This document shows positions 30,675 to 44,600 of a DNA stretch of 64,000 nucleotides, piece after piece (the first letter of the stretch is position 1; each line of letters begins with the position of its first letter). Where the stretch lies: the NCBI GenBank assembly GCA_011634665.1, contig WAEK01000005.1, positions 860,001 to 924,000 on the forward strand. Reading direction: 5' to 3'. The stretch is from Mortierella sp. BCC40632. Taxonomy: Eukaryota; Mortierellomycota; Mortierellomycetes; Mortierellales; Mortierellaceae. The notes below the pieces were generated by a model. It was not told the DNA's origin, did not search any database, and saw only the letters and a program-made list of their open reading frames with translations. The translations under genes were made by a program, and so were the position numbers.

Positions 30675-31529
30675 TCAATAGAATGTTGTCTGGTCAGTAC
30701 TAGACAGCATTTGCACTTGCCCACCTAAAACTAACGTGGATCTACATTCATTTGCTTTAAAATTGATCCTAAAACATATGAGGTAGAATACTTTGGTTTC
30801 CGGGTTCTGTTTTAGGATCTCCAGTAAAAAGTACTCGGCTCTCGTGACAGACGAACTAACAAATGACGACCTGGATTGAGGCAGCTGTTGGTTACGGATG
30901 GCTGTCAAAAATGACTTCATAAACAGTAACGTTGCGTCCTTGGTTTTGCTGGGCCCCTCAAATTTCAGGCCGTTTATAGTACCATCGCTGCTACCTTCAT
31001 TCGCAGACGCAATGAGTGGATAAAGTAGGTCAAACAAAATAATGTTAGACTCAACCATCTCTTACTCAAAAGTCTGCTCAACCTTCTCCTCAATTGCTTG
31101 TATTCATGTCCATCTGGTTTCTGATACCTTGCGGGTAATGGTTTGCTGGCAATCTCTTACTTCAGTGACAAGCCTGTGTCTTGATTCCTCTGCAGCATGA
31201 AGGGTGCTCACATTAAGTGTTCCGACCAAAATGATCCTAAAAGGACATCGCTTTTATCAAACCATTCTTCCTCATGCTTTTCAGAGATCAAGGGGTAATC
31301 TGTCACTATATTTTCAATAAAAATTCTTGACTCTTGATAGAACAGCCAGGGTTGCTGGCGAATCATTCGTAGTGTCTGATGTATCACCTATGCTCTCTGG
31401 CATCTCTGGTTTAGCCTTTTTGCCGATTGTCCATGGTTGCCATTGATTTTGGATCATGTCGTCAAGAGGTTCGTGAACTTTACTTCTAGATCTTGCCATA
31501 AAAGAATAACAATGCTCAAAAATGCTCAA
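30675..31529 (-). pseudogene. Decayed gene of unknown family
   Basis: Minus-strand segments read as protein in order: RSRSKVHEPLDDMIQNQWQP (31314-31529), NVSTLHAAEESRHRLVTEV (about 31129-31232), QAIEEKVEQTFE followed in frame by a TAA, then EMVESNIILFDLLYPLIAS and LTAIRNQQLPQSRSSFVSSS (31058 downward). The TAA sits between two stretches that otherwise run on in the same frame, and stops follow below 30690. Best read as a dead or dying gene with helical, coiled-coil-like content. A live gene with an unrecognised intron across the stop is possible but I find no sites for it. Confidence 0.4.
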
Positions 31530-32089
31530 AGGAGCCTTTTCCAGCTATTGATGTGCTGTACCGACCTCCATTGCGTGAAGGAGAGTCGGACTGTGAGGAA
31601 ATATTGACCAAACATCAGCTTTGAACAATAAAAAAAAATGGAGGACGGGGGAAGGAACGTAAGAGGGAAACCATCCTATACTTTACATCTTTAATGGCCT
31701 TGAGGCTGAGGTTAACACTCGAAGTCTTGTCTTTGTATTAGTTCTTTGTTATGACACAGAGTAACATCGGCTGATCTCTTGGTCTCAAGAAACACTCAGG
31801 ATCTCGCTCGTGTCGTAGCCCAAGATTTGGGTGGTTTCGATTGTGTTTTATCTGAGCAGAGAACTGTCCGCTGTCATCACGATGTCATGGTGTTGGCAGC
31901 CTCTCACGATTTCCAAGATAGCATCTCCTGCACTTTCCACAACCCTCTGCCCTATTCCTCGCCTATGTTGAGCAAACAAGCTTCTTACCCTCGAACAATA
32001 AAAAGGCCATGCGTTTGTGCCTTTCAAGCCTTTGTAAGTTGCGTTTCATGGGCTTCTTTATTGTACTAGACACTGCTTCATATTTTCCA
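31530..32089. other. Intergenic, nothing recognised
   Basis: 560 bp between two decayed reading frames on opposite strands. Plus-strand open frame 31779-32069 has no domain features. Confidence 0.45.
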
Positions 32090-32937
32090 TGACCTCCTCT
32101 GCTTGTACTTGGGCACGAGTCCGTGGTGCTCGGCATGTGGCGGCAGCCTTTCCCTTTTCCACTGGTGATGGCTCACCGAGATACAAAGCAAAGCTCGCTC
32201 GAGGTGTTCTTGCACTGCTAGAATGGTGTGTGCGTTTCGCAGTCTGTGAATGCCAAAAAAAAAAAAAAAAAAAAAAATGCTCAACAGTGTCAAGTTTGCA
32301 CCAAGGCCTGATGAAGGACTGTCACTTCCAAGGTTGCTATCGCTGGCCAGTAGAACAAAGCGCCCTCTAACTGAATTCGAGAGCATAATCAAGAACCAGG
32401 CAATGATCGTAACTATGGGATTGCTTACCCGAGGGTGATTATTTTGTCCAATGATCTCGGTCAAGCGCTTGTAGTGGGTGCATGCGCTATCTTGCTCCAG
32501 ACAGACAGAGAAGCAACCAGCACCTCGCTACTGTTAGATAAATTCCGAGAAACGAAAGGCACTCCTATTGAATCAGAGCTTCAAGCTGAAATTGGGGCAG
32601 ATTCAAGGTTAGTGGAATATAAGAGCGGAAGACAGAATGCGAGACCCTATCCCAGTGATTTCTATAACAACAGAAATCTCAAGAAACGTCATTTGGATAC
32701 CCAAAGAGCTTTCAAAGACGAACTCTAAGAGATTGGAAGTCGCCTTTTAAGGATGATAGGAGGACCATCTGGAAGAAAACGGATCCAAGTTACCAAGCTG
32801 TCATTACCACTGGCTTATTCAAGTTTCAATCTCTTATGAGACTATCGTCTTTACATGAGTCTCTCCTTGGGCACTTTGTTCCTCTCATAAATTGCCTATT
32901 CGATAACGACATTGCATTGTTGGAACTTGGATATCGT
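32090..32937 (+). pseudogene. Coding-like stretch, possibly a helical-repeat gene relic
   Basis: Plus-strand segments in different frames read as protein: KAKLARGVLALLEW (near 32190), then after an A23 tract NSVKFAPRPDEGLSLPRLLS (32279-32438), LGQALVVGACAILLQTDREA (32435-32728), and QSLMRLSSLHESLLGHFVPL with NCLFDNDIALLELGYR (32731-32937), the last ending at a splice-donor-like cgtgtaggaa. This resembles a HEAT-repeat protein broken by frameshifts. No family assigned; a live gene with unrecognised introns cannot be excluded. It lies 255 bp upstream of ECM29, same orientation. Confidence 0.35.
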
Positions 32938-33192
32938 GTAGGAAATCTATGAATCACGTACCTGATAACTGTTAGGTACAATCCCTGGATCACATCGATG
33001 TGGGTCTAAATGACTTCTCCACACCCCCACACCTCAAATAATTCCCTTATTGTAGGGTGACTGTCATTTGCCTTTGTGACGTGGATGCACATGCCTAAGC
33101 GCGCACGCAAGCAATGCGCGTCAGCTTTCTGTCGGAGATCAGGAGATAGATAGGCTGGAGCCACTAAGCGATTGTTCAACTCTAAGAATCCA

Positions 33193-36100
33193 ATGGCAGA
33201 AAAAGAACTTGGTAAGAATCAGGCCATTGGATGATGCAGTGGATGTTACATATTGATTCAGCCCTGACATCGTATCTCTTTACTTCATTCTACGAACAGA
33301 GCTGTTAGACAAAGTCGAGTTGCGATTTGCGCTTGCAGAAAACGATACACTACTGGAAAAGACCCTGAACTCCTTCCTATGTCCGACCTTGCTGAAACTT
33401 GCTTCTCAGAGCGAGGTGACTCGTAAAAAGGTAAGTATCCATGCTAAAGAGTACTTCCACCTTAATCCTTCTGCTGAGCGACTAAAACCGTTTGACCACT
33501 CGACATGTAGGTCCTAGGCATCTTGACTCACGTCAATAAACGTGTTCGACCCAAGCCATCGATCAAGCTGCCGCTTCTTCCGTTACTCCAACTTTATGCA
33601 GACAATGAATCGCTGCTCGTCAGAAACCTCTCTCTCATTTATATTGAACTGGGCTTCGATCGAAGTACGGATGAGGTAAAAAATACATCTTTACATGCTG
33701 TAGATTGTGAGGGAAGAAAGGGAAGGGAAGAGGAGGAGGAGGAGGGAGTGTTTACCAAGTGCTAATTCTAACAAAAGCTTCTTCCCAATAACGCCAGGTC
33801 AGGAGAAGTACTTTGCCCTATCTGGTCAAGGGTATCTCCACTCGACCAATGGCACAGCAGAATACGATGCTCTACATGATCTTCACGGTATGAGTCGGAT
33901 GTAAGTCGACCTGATTTTCTTCTCCCCCAAAGATTTCTTATTAATACTTATGCTATACTCTTTAGATCCTTTCTGAAAGCAAGCTAGATTCCGATGAATA
34001 TGCAACAAACGACCCTCTTGGATTTGAGTCGAGACCTACAGATGCGGCCTTCATTCTGGGTCGCTGTCGAGATCTTTTGCTCTATCGACAGCCTACTCCT
34101 TCATCGAATGCCGTGCCTGAGGAATCTAGGTAGATTGTTTTGGTTTTCACCCCCAATCCTCTTCTCATCTCTCCATTTGCTCGGATAGCTCCTGTCACTC
34201 GTAATAACCCGTACCATCAAATATTCTTCTGATTAGTGATGCAACCCCATCTTCAGTACCAGATGGTATGAGTGCGCAATCCGTTTTGGCCGTAACCAAT
34301 GGTGGTAAAGCTATTTGGGCAAAGACAGATAGTCTTAAGCGCGTAAAGGTTGGTGAGAGTTCTTCGTGAATGTAAACAGTGATTTTTTCTTTTCTTTTCC
34401 TTATTGCAGAACCTAAGATCCTCTATTGGTGCAAACTAGACCGGCGTAGTAAAATTCATTTCCTCCGCAACCATATTCTCCGAGCAACTTCCCAACCCAG
34501 TTCGATTGGAGCGATTCCTTGCTTTGGTTGTCGCATCAACTGATATTTACCACGAAGTAACTATCTTGGGCGAAGATGGACTAAAACGCTTCAAGCAACC
34601 AGATTTGGAAGATCGATATGTTGTAGACCGCCTCTTTCTCATGTATCATGGTTCAAACGGGGGAAAGCCTGATCCCAGTAAGATATTTGAAATATTTCTT
34701 TGGGATTATGACCTCTCCATTTTTGGATGGTTGCTTAACAATATTCTCATTATGTTGTTTTGAAATGATAGGCAAGACTGACGAGCATCGTAGTCCAGGC
34801 TCGAATGCCTTAAAGCTAAAGATCCTTGGGTACTTATCAAAATCAGCCATGGCAGCCCAGTCAATGCCTGCAGCTCTGCAAGTTGCATTCGACTGTTTGT
34901 ATGGTAAGGAGCCAAATCAATTGCTTTCATTTGCTAGTTAATTTAAATGATGGCGTTTGCTCACAGTAAGCTCTTACGCCCATAGGTCCCAAGACCAGCA
35001 CCAAACTGGTCATGTCAGGAATGTCTTTTATTCAGTGGATAGCAAGAATGGTAGGCCTTGACGGACTGATGGATCTTGAGTTGTTTGCAGCAATACCTCA
35101 AGCCTAGTGCCTAAATCTATGCATCGTCTTGGATAGTGTAAACCGTCAGTACTCCAGCCTCTCTCGCCAATCCTTTTGTCTGGGCTCCTAAAGTACACAA
35201 GTGCAGACCAGCACGCATCAGGATTAGGTGTGTAAATGTGATACGCTGTCCATCGATGACGCCTCTTCATCGGTAATAACATAACTAAATCTTCTCGTCC
35301 TCTTTCCCCTTTAATCGCGATGAATAGATGCTGAAACCTCGAAGGGATTCGCATATGTTGCCATCGGCCTGCTTTCTAGAAAAGGTAAAAATTACTTTAT
35401 CCTTTCTTTTTGATATTCGTTCAGAGTCACAGCGAACTTAACCGATGAACCACTTTCTCCTATGTGCCATTCAATAAGTTCCCGAGGTTTTCCAGAAAGA
35501 TCTTTCTGTCCTGGAGAACCTCTTTGATGACATTGCAGTGCAGCCTAAGAATGTTATTCCGTACATCCAAGAGGCTTTAAGTTTGATTTTAGATGCTTTC
35601 AAACCGTTGAAAGCATGGGCAACTACCAACGACGAACAGAGGATCCTTGCCATTATCCAAAAGAACATATTCCTGGTGCGTGTTTAGGGGAACTACCTTC
35701 ACTTTGCTGTTTACACTTACGCTACGTGAATTAACGCATCTTCATAATATAGGACAATCACCGCTCTCGTTACTGCGCCCTGCGATATGTGACCGAGCTC
35801 TTTGAGTTCTCGCATGCAGAGGCTAGGTATCTTTGCTTGGAATCAACGGCAGACGAGAAGCTTGAAATCAAGGAGGAAGCAAAGCGAGGTCTTAATTTCC
35901 CTCCTCTGGAGGAGCGTCAGCGGAAATCCGAGGAAGAGGTGCGCTCCAGCTTGCCAGAGTTTTCTCAGTTTGTTCAGCTAATCGGCGAAAAATCGAAACA
36001 AAGCCAGCAACGGCCCAATAGGCCTCACTCCATCGCACAATCAGGCTCGAGTCAGACTATGAAGTATCCGCCAGAGGTCTTTTTAGGAATTCTAGAGTTT

Positions 36101-39100
36101 CTTCGACTATTGATGATCACCACAGCTGACCCAAAAGTCCCTATTGAGGATCCCTCAGCAGACTATGAGCTACAGCAGTCAACAAGATCCAAGCTTAAGG
36201 AGTGGCTAAAATCTTCGTGGAAACAGGAGGGCAGCGTCAGTACTTCTGATGAGGGACTATCTGGCTACTTTTCGTTGCTAGAACAGTCTCTCTCTGATGG
36301 CGGAAAAAATGGTGAGCACAAATCAAGTTTCCTTTATTGCGGCCTATATTTTGTTTTGGTTAAGTGGCAAGACCTAACTAAATTATTGACCTGGAACATT
36401 AGCTTTGGACAAAGAAGTCCATTCCACAGCACTCTCATGTCTCTTGGAGCTAGTCACCCATGCTCCAAGCAGTCTCTCTCAGGCATTCTCGCAAAAGTTA
36501 CCAGTGCTCAAGGTAGCTATAGCTGAAGGCTTGTTTGTTGAACAAATTACTTTTGTAGTGATCTAACTGAGAAAGCCACACAACCATCAGTCTTTCATAG
36601 GCTCATCGAAAGTAGAAGCAAGAATCACAGCTGCTCGAATTATTGGTATTTTAGCCACGGATAACGCTGACGATGTATCATTTGGACACGATGTACTATT
36701 GAATTTGCTCGAGGAGTTAAGCCCTGAGCAAGGAAAGTCTAAGCAGGTAGGTTTTTCTGGACATTTTAAATATGAAAGGCCAAGAGTAACCTCAGAGCTG
36801 ATACCAAACTATTTCATCTAATGCTAGATCTCTGCTGAGCAGAGGCATGGCCGAATTCTTGCCGCCAGCTGTATTCTGGGTCATATTCTATATCGCTACT
36901 CTGATCGCGCCCTTGAAATTATTCCTCAAGAAAAGTTCAACGATTTTATGGGAGAAATCCTAGAATGTCTGGTGTCAAAACAGGGCCTCCTCGTTTCCGG
37001 CGCATGCCTTGGATTGGGTGAAATCAGCCGATATGGTGTCCTCCCATCAGGAGACGCAGAAGGGATATTGGACAAGCTCATAGAAGTATACAATGGGACC
37101 AGCGATGTTAAAGTTCAAGAAGGCGTGATACGAACACTTGCCCATGTTGCTGTGGGCGATTCTCGGTTAGCCCGTCGTGTTCTCGACTTCTTCCGACAAC
37201 TTGCCCCATCACTGGGCAAGCGAGATGAAGTCTGTCTAACAATCGGAGAAGCTATTGCATGTGTTGGAGGAGGGTGGGAGTGTTCGATGATGGATGCGTT
37301 TGCTGATATTGCTGATTGCAAGCCATCCGTTCAGGCTCCATCAGAAGAAGTAATGACCTCAATTCTAGATATGACGCTTCGTGAGATGGCCGTTTCTTCG
37401 AACATCCCAACAAGAAAAGCAGCCTGTATTTGGTTGCTGTCCATTGTGAAGTTTTGTCCAAGTCACCCACGTGTCAAGGTAAGGACAAGTCTTCCCGAAT
37501 TGTCTATGCTCGTCTCCAATAGATACTAACTGAATCCACCTATTCATTATTAGGCAAACCTCCGCACCATCCATGATGTGTTTACCAGTCTGCTTTCCGA
37601 CCGCGACGGTATGTATCTCGATAAGCTGGCTCTATATTATGACTATGGATCTTTCGACTGAACCAACTCTGACGACCGATCGTGCCTGTGGATGATAGAG
37701 TTTACCCAAGAAGTTGCATCCAAAGGAATTGGACTTGTTTACGATATTGGAGATCAAGAGATCAGGACTCAGCTTGTGGAATCCTTAGTTGACATGCTCG
37801 AAGGTGGACGAAAGACGACTAGAAAAGTTACAGGAGATACCCAAATTTTTGATAACAATACATTGGGTCAAGCGCCAGATGGAACTACACTCACTACCTA
37901 CCAATCCATTCTTTCGCTCGCCAGCGACATGAATCAACCAGAGTTGGTCTACAAATTTATGCACTTGGCGAGTCATAATGCTATGTGGCAATCGAGGAAA
38001 GGAGCAGCCTTTGGATTTGCGTCCATTATTTCACAAGCAGAGAGCGAACTCAAGCCTTTTATGAAAAAACTGGTTCCTCGTCTTTACAGATACCAATACG
38101 ACCCAAATCCCAAGGTGAACGAGGCCATGACCAGTATCTGGAGGGCACTTGTTAAGGAACCAAAGCTTGTGGTCCAGGAATACTTTGAAGTCATCATTGT
38201 GGATTTGCTCGATGGGATGGGGTCACGTATCTGGAGAACGCGTGAATCAAGGTAATACCCTTTTGACTTTAGTATTCAGTCTCTAGAGTTGACCGTGATA
38301 GCATTATCCTAACTCTTCTATTGCCTATTGAATTTATAGTTGCTTGGCTATGGCGGACCTGCTCCATGGTCGTTCTGCCGAAGAGATACTACAGCACTTG
38401 GAAAATATCTGGACTATGTCATTCAGGGCACTTGATGACATCAAGGAAAGTGTCCGCATTGCAGCACTGAAGCCATGCAAGGTCCTGATATCCATTACTG
38501 TGAAGTATTGCGACCCGAAAAACGTCTCCTCCTCTGAAAGTCGCCGTGTCTTGGATGTCGTGGTCCCGTTTTTGATTACCAAGGGGCTTATGTCAGCCTC
38601 AGAGGATGTATCGAAGATCAGTCAGGCTGCAATCTTGAAGATTTGCAAGCAAGCGGGCCCTCTGCTTAAACCGCACATCTCGGGGATTGTTCTATCGTTA
38701 TTGGAGAGTCTGACATCGTTGGAGCCCCAGATGCTGAGTAAGTCGGCAGCGAGACGAGTTGAGGACACATCCGCACCAAAGAACAACGTAAACTAAAACG
38801 CCCCCCTTTTTTATTTTTTTTTATTTTTTATTTTTTTTTTTCTAGATTATCTCAGTTTCCACACTGAAAAGTACCAAATGACACAAGAGCAACTTGAAGG
38901 CAGTCGTCTTAGTGCAGTCAAGCTCTCACCTATGGTAACACTCTACTTTGATATCTGGCGCTATTGAATCCTGATAGCTTTAACGAGAGCTACTACTAAT
39001 TCAGCTTTGGGACGTTTCTTCAACTGCATCGATAGATGGAGGGAATAGATGCATGTATTGAAAACATGGACGAGGAAGTCATGGCAGAATTGACACCCAG

Positions 39101-40978
39101 TCTACAGTCTTTGATCAAAAAGGCAGTGGGTCTCCCGACGAAGGTAACTTTTAGTTGACTTGGATCAAAGACCGACTCTTAGAAAAGACGAGCATGTATT
39201 GAAAGTAGCTTTCGCTCTGATGTGTCACCACTAGGCTGGCTGTGCCCATTTCGTAGTATCTCTGTGTATCAAGAAACCTGAGGTCCTTCGCCCATTCAGC
39301 TCAACAATGTTAAAGTCCCTGTCTTCGACATTCAAGGACAAGTCCCCTGCAGTAAGGAAAGCATATGCAGTTGCAGCCGGTTATGTTGCAAGGTTAGTTA
39401 CGGATGCTGCTCTGGCCAAGTTTTTTGAAAACCTGGCTTGTAGCTATATCGAAGGCGAAGGTAAGATTCTGATTTATCTAGGGGTTATCTCAATCATAAT
39501 ATACCAAAGCAAATTATATCGGATGTTTTTTCCTTAACTCGTGAATTTCGCAATTTTAGATGAAGACGCTCGCTCCATCTCGGCAATTGCAATCCGCGAA
39601 GTTGGCAAGAATGCTGCAGATCGACTTGCGAGCATGGCTTCGTTAGTTTTCCCGACAGTCTATTTTGGAACTTTCGACCAAAACAAGGGAGCAAAAGAAA
39701 TCTGGGTTGAAGTTTGGGAGAACCATGCTGCTGGATCCTCTACTCTTAAACTCTTTGCGGAGGAAATTATGACGCTTCTCTCAAAACAGTTGGCCTCGCC
39801 ATCCTGGAATGCCAAAACTCAGTCTGCTTTGGCTCTAAAAGATCTTTGTGCTATTACAGGTAAAATATGAGCCATCAAGGAAGCGTAATTGTTTTCATAT
39901 GATTGACCACTCTAACGTGCCCTTTTTTTACATAGATATTTCAAAGCATATCCCGGACTTTCTACCGATAGTTATTAGCACATTAACAGGCCGAGTCTGG
40001 AAAGGCAAAGAGAATGTCGTTAGCCTTCTTGCAGCGATTGCTGTATCAGGAAGACCTGCTTTATTGGAGGACACTAACTCAATGCAGGAGGTAGCAAAGG
40101 TAAGCGTCTCACCGTTACATTACATTTGCGCGTCTGTTCTTGAGAAACGTTAGTAATACATCTACCTAAACACTTCATAGACTATCTTGCGAGAGACGAA
40201 AAAGTCGGACAAGTACTACCGACGATTTGCTATTGATGCTATGGGAACATTCTTGGATGCATTCCCTGAGCTGGATTTCTATGATGAAGTCAAGCCTATC
40301 TTGTTAAAGAGCATAGATCAGAAGGAGGCAGATTCGGAAGGAGAGGAAGAGGAACTCAACAAACCTCTGCAATACATGCTTGTTGCAAGCGCAATCCTGG
40401 CACTAGGCAAAGCATGGCCAACTATCCCCGAGAAGCAAGGTACTCAAAGAATACAGCGGTACTGCCTATTTTCTGGGGTATATACTAATGGTATCTTGTC
40501 ATTTACTTCAACTAGGATTGAACTCGGCAGAGTTTATCGAGATTCTTGTTCATCCTCTTGTAAATGGAGTCTGGAATGTGAAAGTTGCAGCATTGGAAGC
40601 ATTCGAAAAGTTTTTTGAAAAACTTGATCTCAAGACACAACCTGTTATTTCCGAGGAGGCTCTTTCTTCATTGCTACAAAGCCTATTGGAAGGCTGCCTC
40701 AGAGATTACAAATTTACCATTGTGCGACAACAAGGATTTACACTTCTCAGCAAGATCATCAATGATGTGAAAGGTATTAACAAAGTTGATGAAGCACTCA
40801 GTTCTTGCGCGGCGTCGGAACCTAGAAACATGCTAATACCGCGTAATGCACATTCTTAGGGACCCGTCTTTTCACGGACCGGGTGCGGACCAATATACTG
40901 GAGGTCCTGGCAGTAACAAAGAAGGATCCATTGCCAACAATCTCTGAGGGGACAACACAACTTCTAAAGGATGTTTAA
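33193..40978 (+). CDS. ECM29: ECM29, proteasome adaptor and scaffold
   Basis: HEAT-repeat protein that binds the 26S proteasome, checks its assembly and tethers it to membranes and motors. Twenty-seven exons join in phase (33193-33211, 33300-33430, 33511-33675, 33798-33887, 33966-34129, 34237-34348, 34440-34677, 34772-34903, 34986-35050, 35137-35227, 35328-35384, 35479-35675, 35753-36311, 36403-36512, 36591-36746, 36828-37478, 37554-37608, 37699-38251, 38340-38737, 38846-38934, 39036-39143, 39235-39460, 39560-39859, 39936-40099, 40181-40439, 40516-40773, 40860-40978) to 1,821 residues, close to the yeast and human lengths. Matching blocks occur from KVELRFALAENDTLLEK at the start through LVVASTD, LSPILLSGLLK, GFAYVAIGLLSRK and MDACIENMDEE-type C-terminal HEAT repeats. 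No broken exon found. Confidence 0.94.
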
Positions 40979-41054
40979 GAAAGTACTCTTTTTCGACCTA
41001 CAATCAAGAGAGATAGAGAGCCAAGTTGAAAGTAGCGGTCTTCGTATCTGCTAG

Positions 41055-41089
41055 CTATCCCTTAAACCGTTAGCCAGGCAAAAATGCCA
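41055..41089 (+). repeat. Left terminal inverted repeat of the Fanzor element
   Basis: CTATCCCTTAAACCGT pairs exactly with 45655-45670; after a 5-base length difference the block AGGCAAAAATGCCA pairs with the right repeat with three mismatches. Contains the small palindrome GGCAAAAATGCC. Confidence 0.65.
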
Positions 41090-41519
41090 TTTAACTTAGA
41101 AATTTTGGAGGTTTCCAGCCTTTTTCTCGAAAGTCTTTTTAAACCACAACCCCCCCTCCTCTATGGTCAGAAACTAGCAGATCAAACTACGTGCTGACAT
41201 TCACCATCAGAATCAGCCGGCATTGGGTAGGAATGCACCATCATGGAACCATGGGTCTACTCTTATTTATCTGAGAGATCACACCTGTGGTCCGTGCGGA
41301 ATTTATTAATAATTGTATTGTGCTAACAGCCGTCGCTCGCTTTGCTTGCTATGGCTGAAGATTCACTCGGTCACCATTATTAAAGAGAGAGGACAAACGA
41401 CTTTTTTTGATGAAAGTATCTGATGAATCGCTAAAGCACGGGATAGACACTGATGCGTAAGAGAGTGCAAAGAGAGTGGATGGGGCGGAATTTGGCTTTG
41501 ATACCTCGAGCTCCCGATG

Positions 41520-41550
<31 letters not shown>

Positions 41551-41620
41551 CGACTTTCTATCCACTTCTCTGGCACGCTTCCTCGCACCTTCGAAAGTTC
41601 ACTTTTATTCACTTCTGACC
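41090..41620. other. 5' region of the Fanzor element
   Basis: 531 bp between the left inverted repeat and the start codon, with no coding signal apart from a frame that runs into T29 (41522-41550). It would include the promoter. In known Fanzor loci the guide RNA comes from the element end next to the nuclease gene; I cannot identify one here. Confidence 0.45.
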
Positions 41621-44600
41621 ATGGGAGTTAAACAGGCCTGGAAAAAAGTTACGGACGCAGGCATCCCACGATCTTCTGTAGATCCGAAAGAGTTCCCATC
41701 TGTTCATATCGACCTCTTCTCCTTGTTTCTTCACTACATACTTGCCATTCTATTTTGGTTCCACACACCGCGCTCGTCTTCAAGAGGCAAGAAGCCAGAC
41801 AAAGAACCAGGTTGGGTCGCCAAGGCGCTCAATAAGAAGCTGGATCTTGTTTTCTCAAGGGATGCGATAATACACATCGACGGACTCCCCACCAGCGAAA
41901 AGGCCGTCGCCCGGAAATATCGCTCCAAGAGAGAGGAGGATAGCCGTCACCAGTGCTCCAGCTCACTGTCCGCATTCAATGCGGCAATCCAGCCTGGACA
42001 AGAGTACCCCGAAGGCGGCCTTCGCTCGGCGCGCAACTTGCGCCGACGGCTACTCCGGGCGTTCAAGAAAATGATGGTGTCCTGGAGAGGTGCAATGGAG
42101 ATCAGCATGGAAACGCGACACAGGCTGGCCAAAGACCTTGTTGCTCTTGGTCGTCATGCTCACGTCTGCTCTGGCGAGGCCGACAACTGTATTAGACAGG
42201 AAGCAATGAAGAGCAGCCAACGGATCTATGTCGCGACCACTGATAGTGACATGCTGTTCATCCCTAACGTCCATGTACTCAGGCAAGACTACAGCAACAG
42301 GTCTACATTCTATCTTTTTACAATCGACGACCAAGCCCTAGAGAAACTAGGGGTTCCTGACTTTGGGGTGTGGCAGACGATTGCCATTACTTCAGGTAAT
42401 GATTATTGCGACAACCTCAAAGGATTTGGTATCACCAAGAACCAGAATATTCTTGTGAAGCTGTGGAACCGTTCACCAGCAGGCCAAAGGACTGCACGTG
42501 CGCTGCTGGCGGGATACACGACTAGCTTCGATGCAGATCCGCATAAGTTTGATGCCGCGGCCAAGCTCTTTCTCGACGCGGAAGAGACGCCTCTCAAGCT
42601 CCCAGCCACGCCTTCCGAGACGAGCAGCCTGTTGGACCTAGTCTTGGCTGCCGCAAAGAGATTCCCCGAGGAGCTTTCCAGACTCAACTTTCAGATTAGG
42701 CAAGAAAAGTCTAAAGCACGAAGTAAGTAAGACTGAGTATTTTTTTTTTTTTCGATACTTGATTCCTTAGTCCTACGACGCTGCAGGGATTCATATCTAA
42801 TGGTACTTGTCCACTATTTTTTTTTTTTTTTTTTTTAAAAAAAAATGTCATCTAGGTTTAGAACCATTGCCTAGAGCGCCCTTTTCATTTTTGCTTGTTG
42901 ATGAACAGCGAAATGAAGACGCTGGGCCGACATGGCGTGGACCTAGATCTACGAAACGACCGGTCAAGGGACAAACAAAGCCGAGTTTTAAGCTTGTCCA
43001 ACCTCGAGGCATGGGGTTAATCGAAAATTTTCCAAGATCTCACGATGAGGAAGAGGATGAGGAGGTCTCCGACCCAAGTGTTGCTGGCGAGACGGCTCAA
43101 GGGAACATCGAACACACAAAAGACAAGGTCAATGGGTTGAAAATACAACAACAAGAGTGCCCTGTGGGCGAACGACTCGACTCTGACAAGCAGATTCTCA
43201 AAAAGCAAGGTGTATGCGACTTTTTTTGGATTGATGTAATTAAAAAATAAAGGATGCGAGAACTGATATTTTTTCGATTGATCCAAATGTAGGCAAGGTA
43301 TCAAGAGAGGAGCATCAACAAGTGAAGCAAAAAAGGCAAACGCACCACTAGATCCTCCACTGAAACGACAATGCAAAAAGCTGGCAAGAGCAAAGGCATC
43401 AAAGCTTGCAGTTCAAACGGCTCTAGGAACAGGAAGCGTAATGGGAACAGGATCATCCAACAGAGTATCGCCTGGCAATCTAATTGACCAAGCATTGGAC
43501 TCAACTTCTGACTGTATTACCCAGAAGCGCGAGCCGATTCTGTGGCGAGTAGCGTCAGTTTTGGAGGAGAGGTTGCCTTCAAAAACCAAAGAGGAGCGCA
43601 GTGGAGCTGCCAAGTATATTGCCGACACGGTGCTAGCACTCGCCAAATGCCACTCGGAGGCGACAAAAATTGGACTGTACATCGTACGGTGGTTTGTTGC
43701 CAAGACTGTTGCAGCCATGTACTCTGTGAATGGGAGTCAAGAGGATGGCAGAAAAAAGTTACAGATCCTAGATACGGAGGATTTTTGCCGCCAGCTCTTA
43801 ATGCTGCTATACTATGAAAACAGAACAAAGCGAGGGACTGTTGGCATGAGTCTAGCCAGGGAGGTAGTAGACGACTTTGCAAGGAGTGCAGGCCCCAATT
43901 TCAAACAACAACGAGATCGGCTCCAGTCGCACCTACAAGGACAAGTACCACAGTGTTTTTTTGAGAGTTCTGGCCGGAATCTGTACAGTATGTTGTGCAA
44001 AACGTTTGTCGAGTTTGTCCCCGAGTTGATCAAACGAGTAAGTGGTTCATGCTCTTTTTTTTTTTTTTTAAAAAAAAAAAAAATAGTTGTTAACTCAACG
44101 TAAAATTCTAGGTGCGTCGGCTGAACCCAGGATGGGCACAATCAACAGAGGGAGCAGCCATGCTGGAAGCAGTAGAGGAAAAAGGAATATCAGAGGCGTT
44201 TAGCCAGGCCGAGGTCTTCACAGTCCTCAACTTCCAGCTGCCCATCAAGGACCGACTAGAACTAGCTCCTACTGCAAAAGAATCAACGTCATTTCTCACC
44301 ATTTCTGAACAGTATTTTGTCCGCGCTATTTTTCGACAAGATTTGGAGCACAAAGTGGAACAAGGAATAATTAAGGATCTGTTAGGAGTCAGCTCCCAGA
44401 GAGAGGGATCTTCGAAGGCATCCAATCATCCAGGCGAGATCTACTACAGGCTCTTTGTCGGTGGGAGACAAAGAAGCAATTACGACAAGACTACCTGTGT
44501 TGGGAGGCCCTCATCGTCTCAAGTTCCGAGTCTTTTCGACTCTTTTGCAATGGCGGAAGAGGAGCTCGAGGAGGCAGCCCAGAAATTGCCAGGGCGAAAA

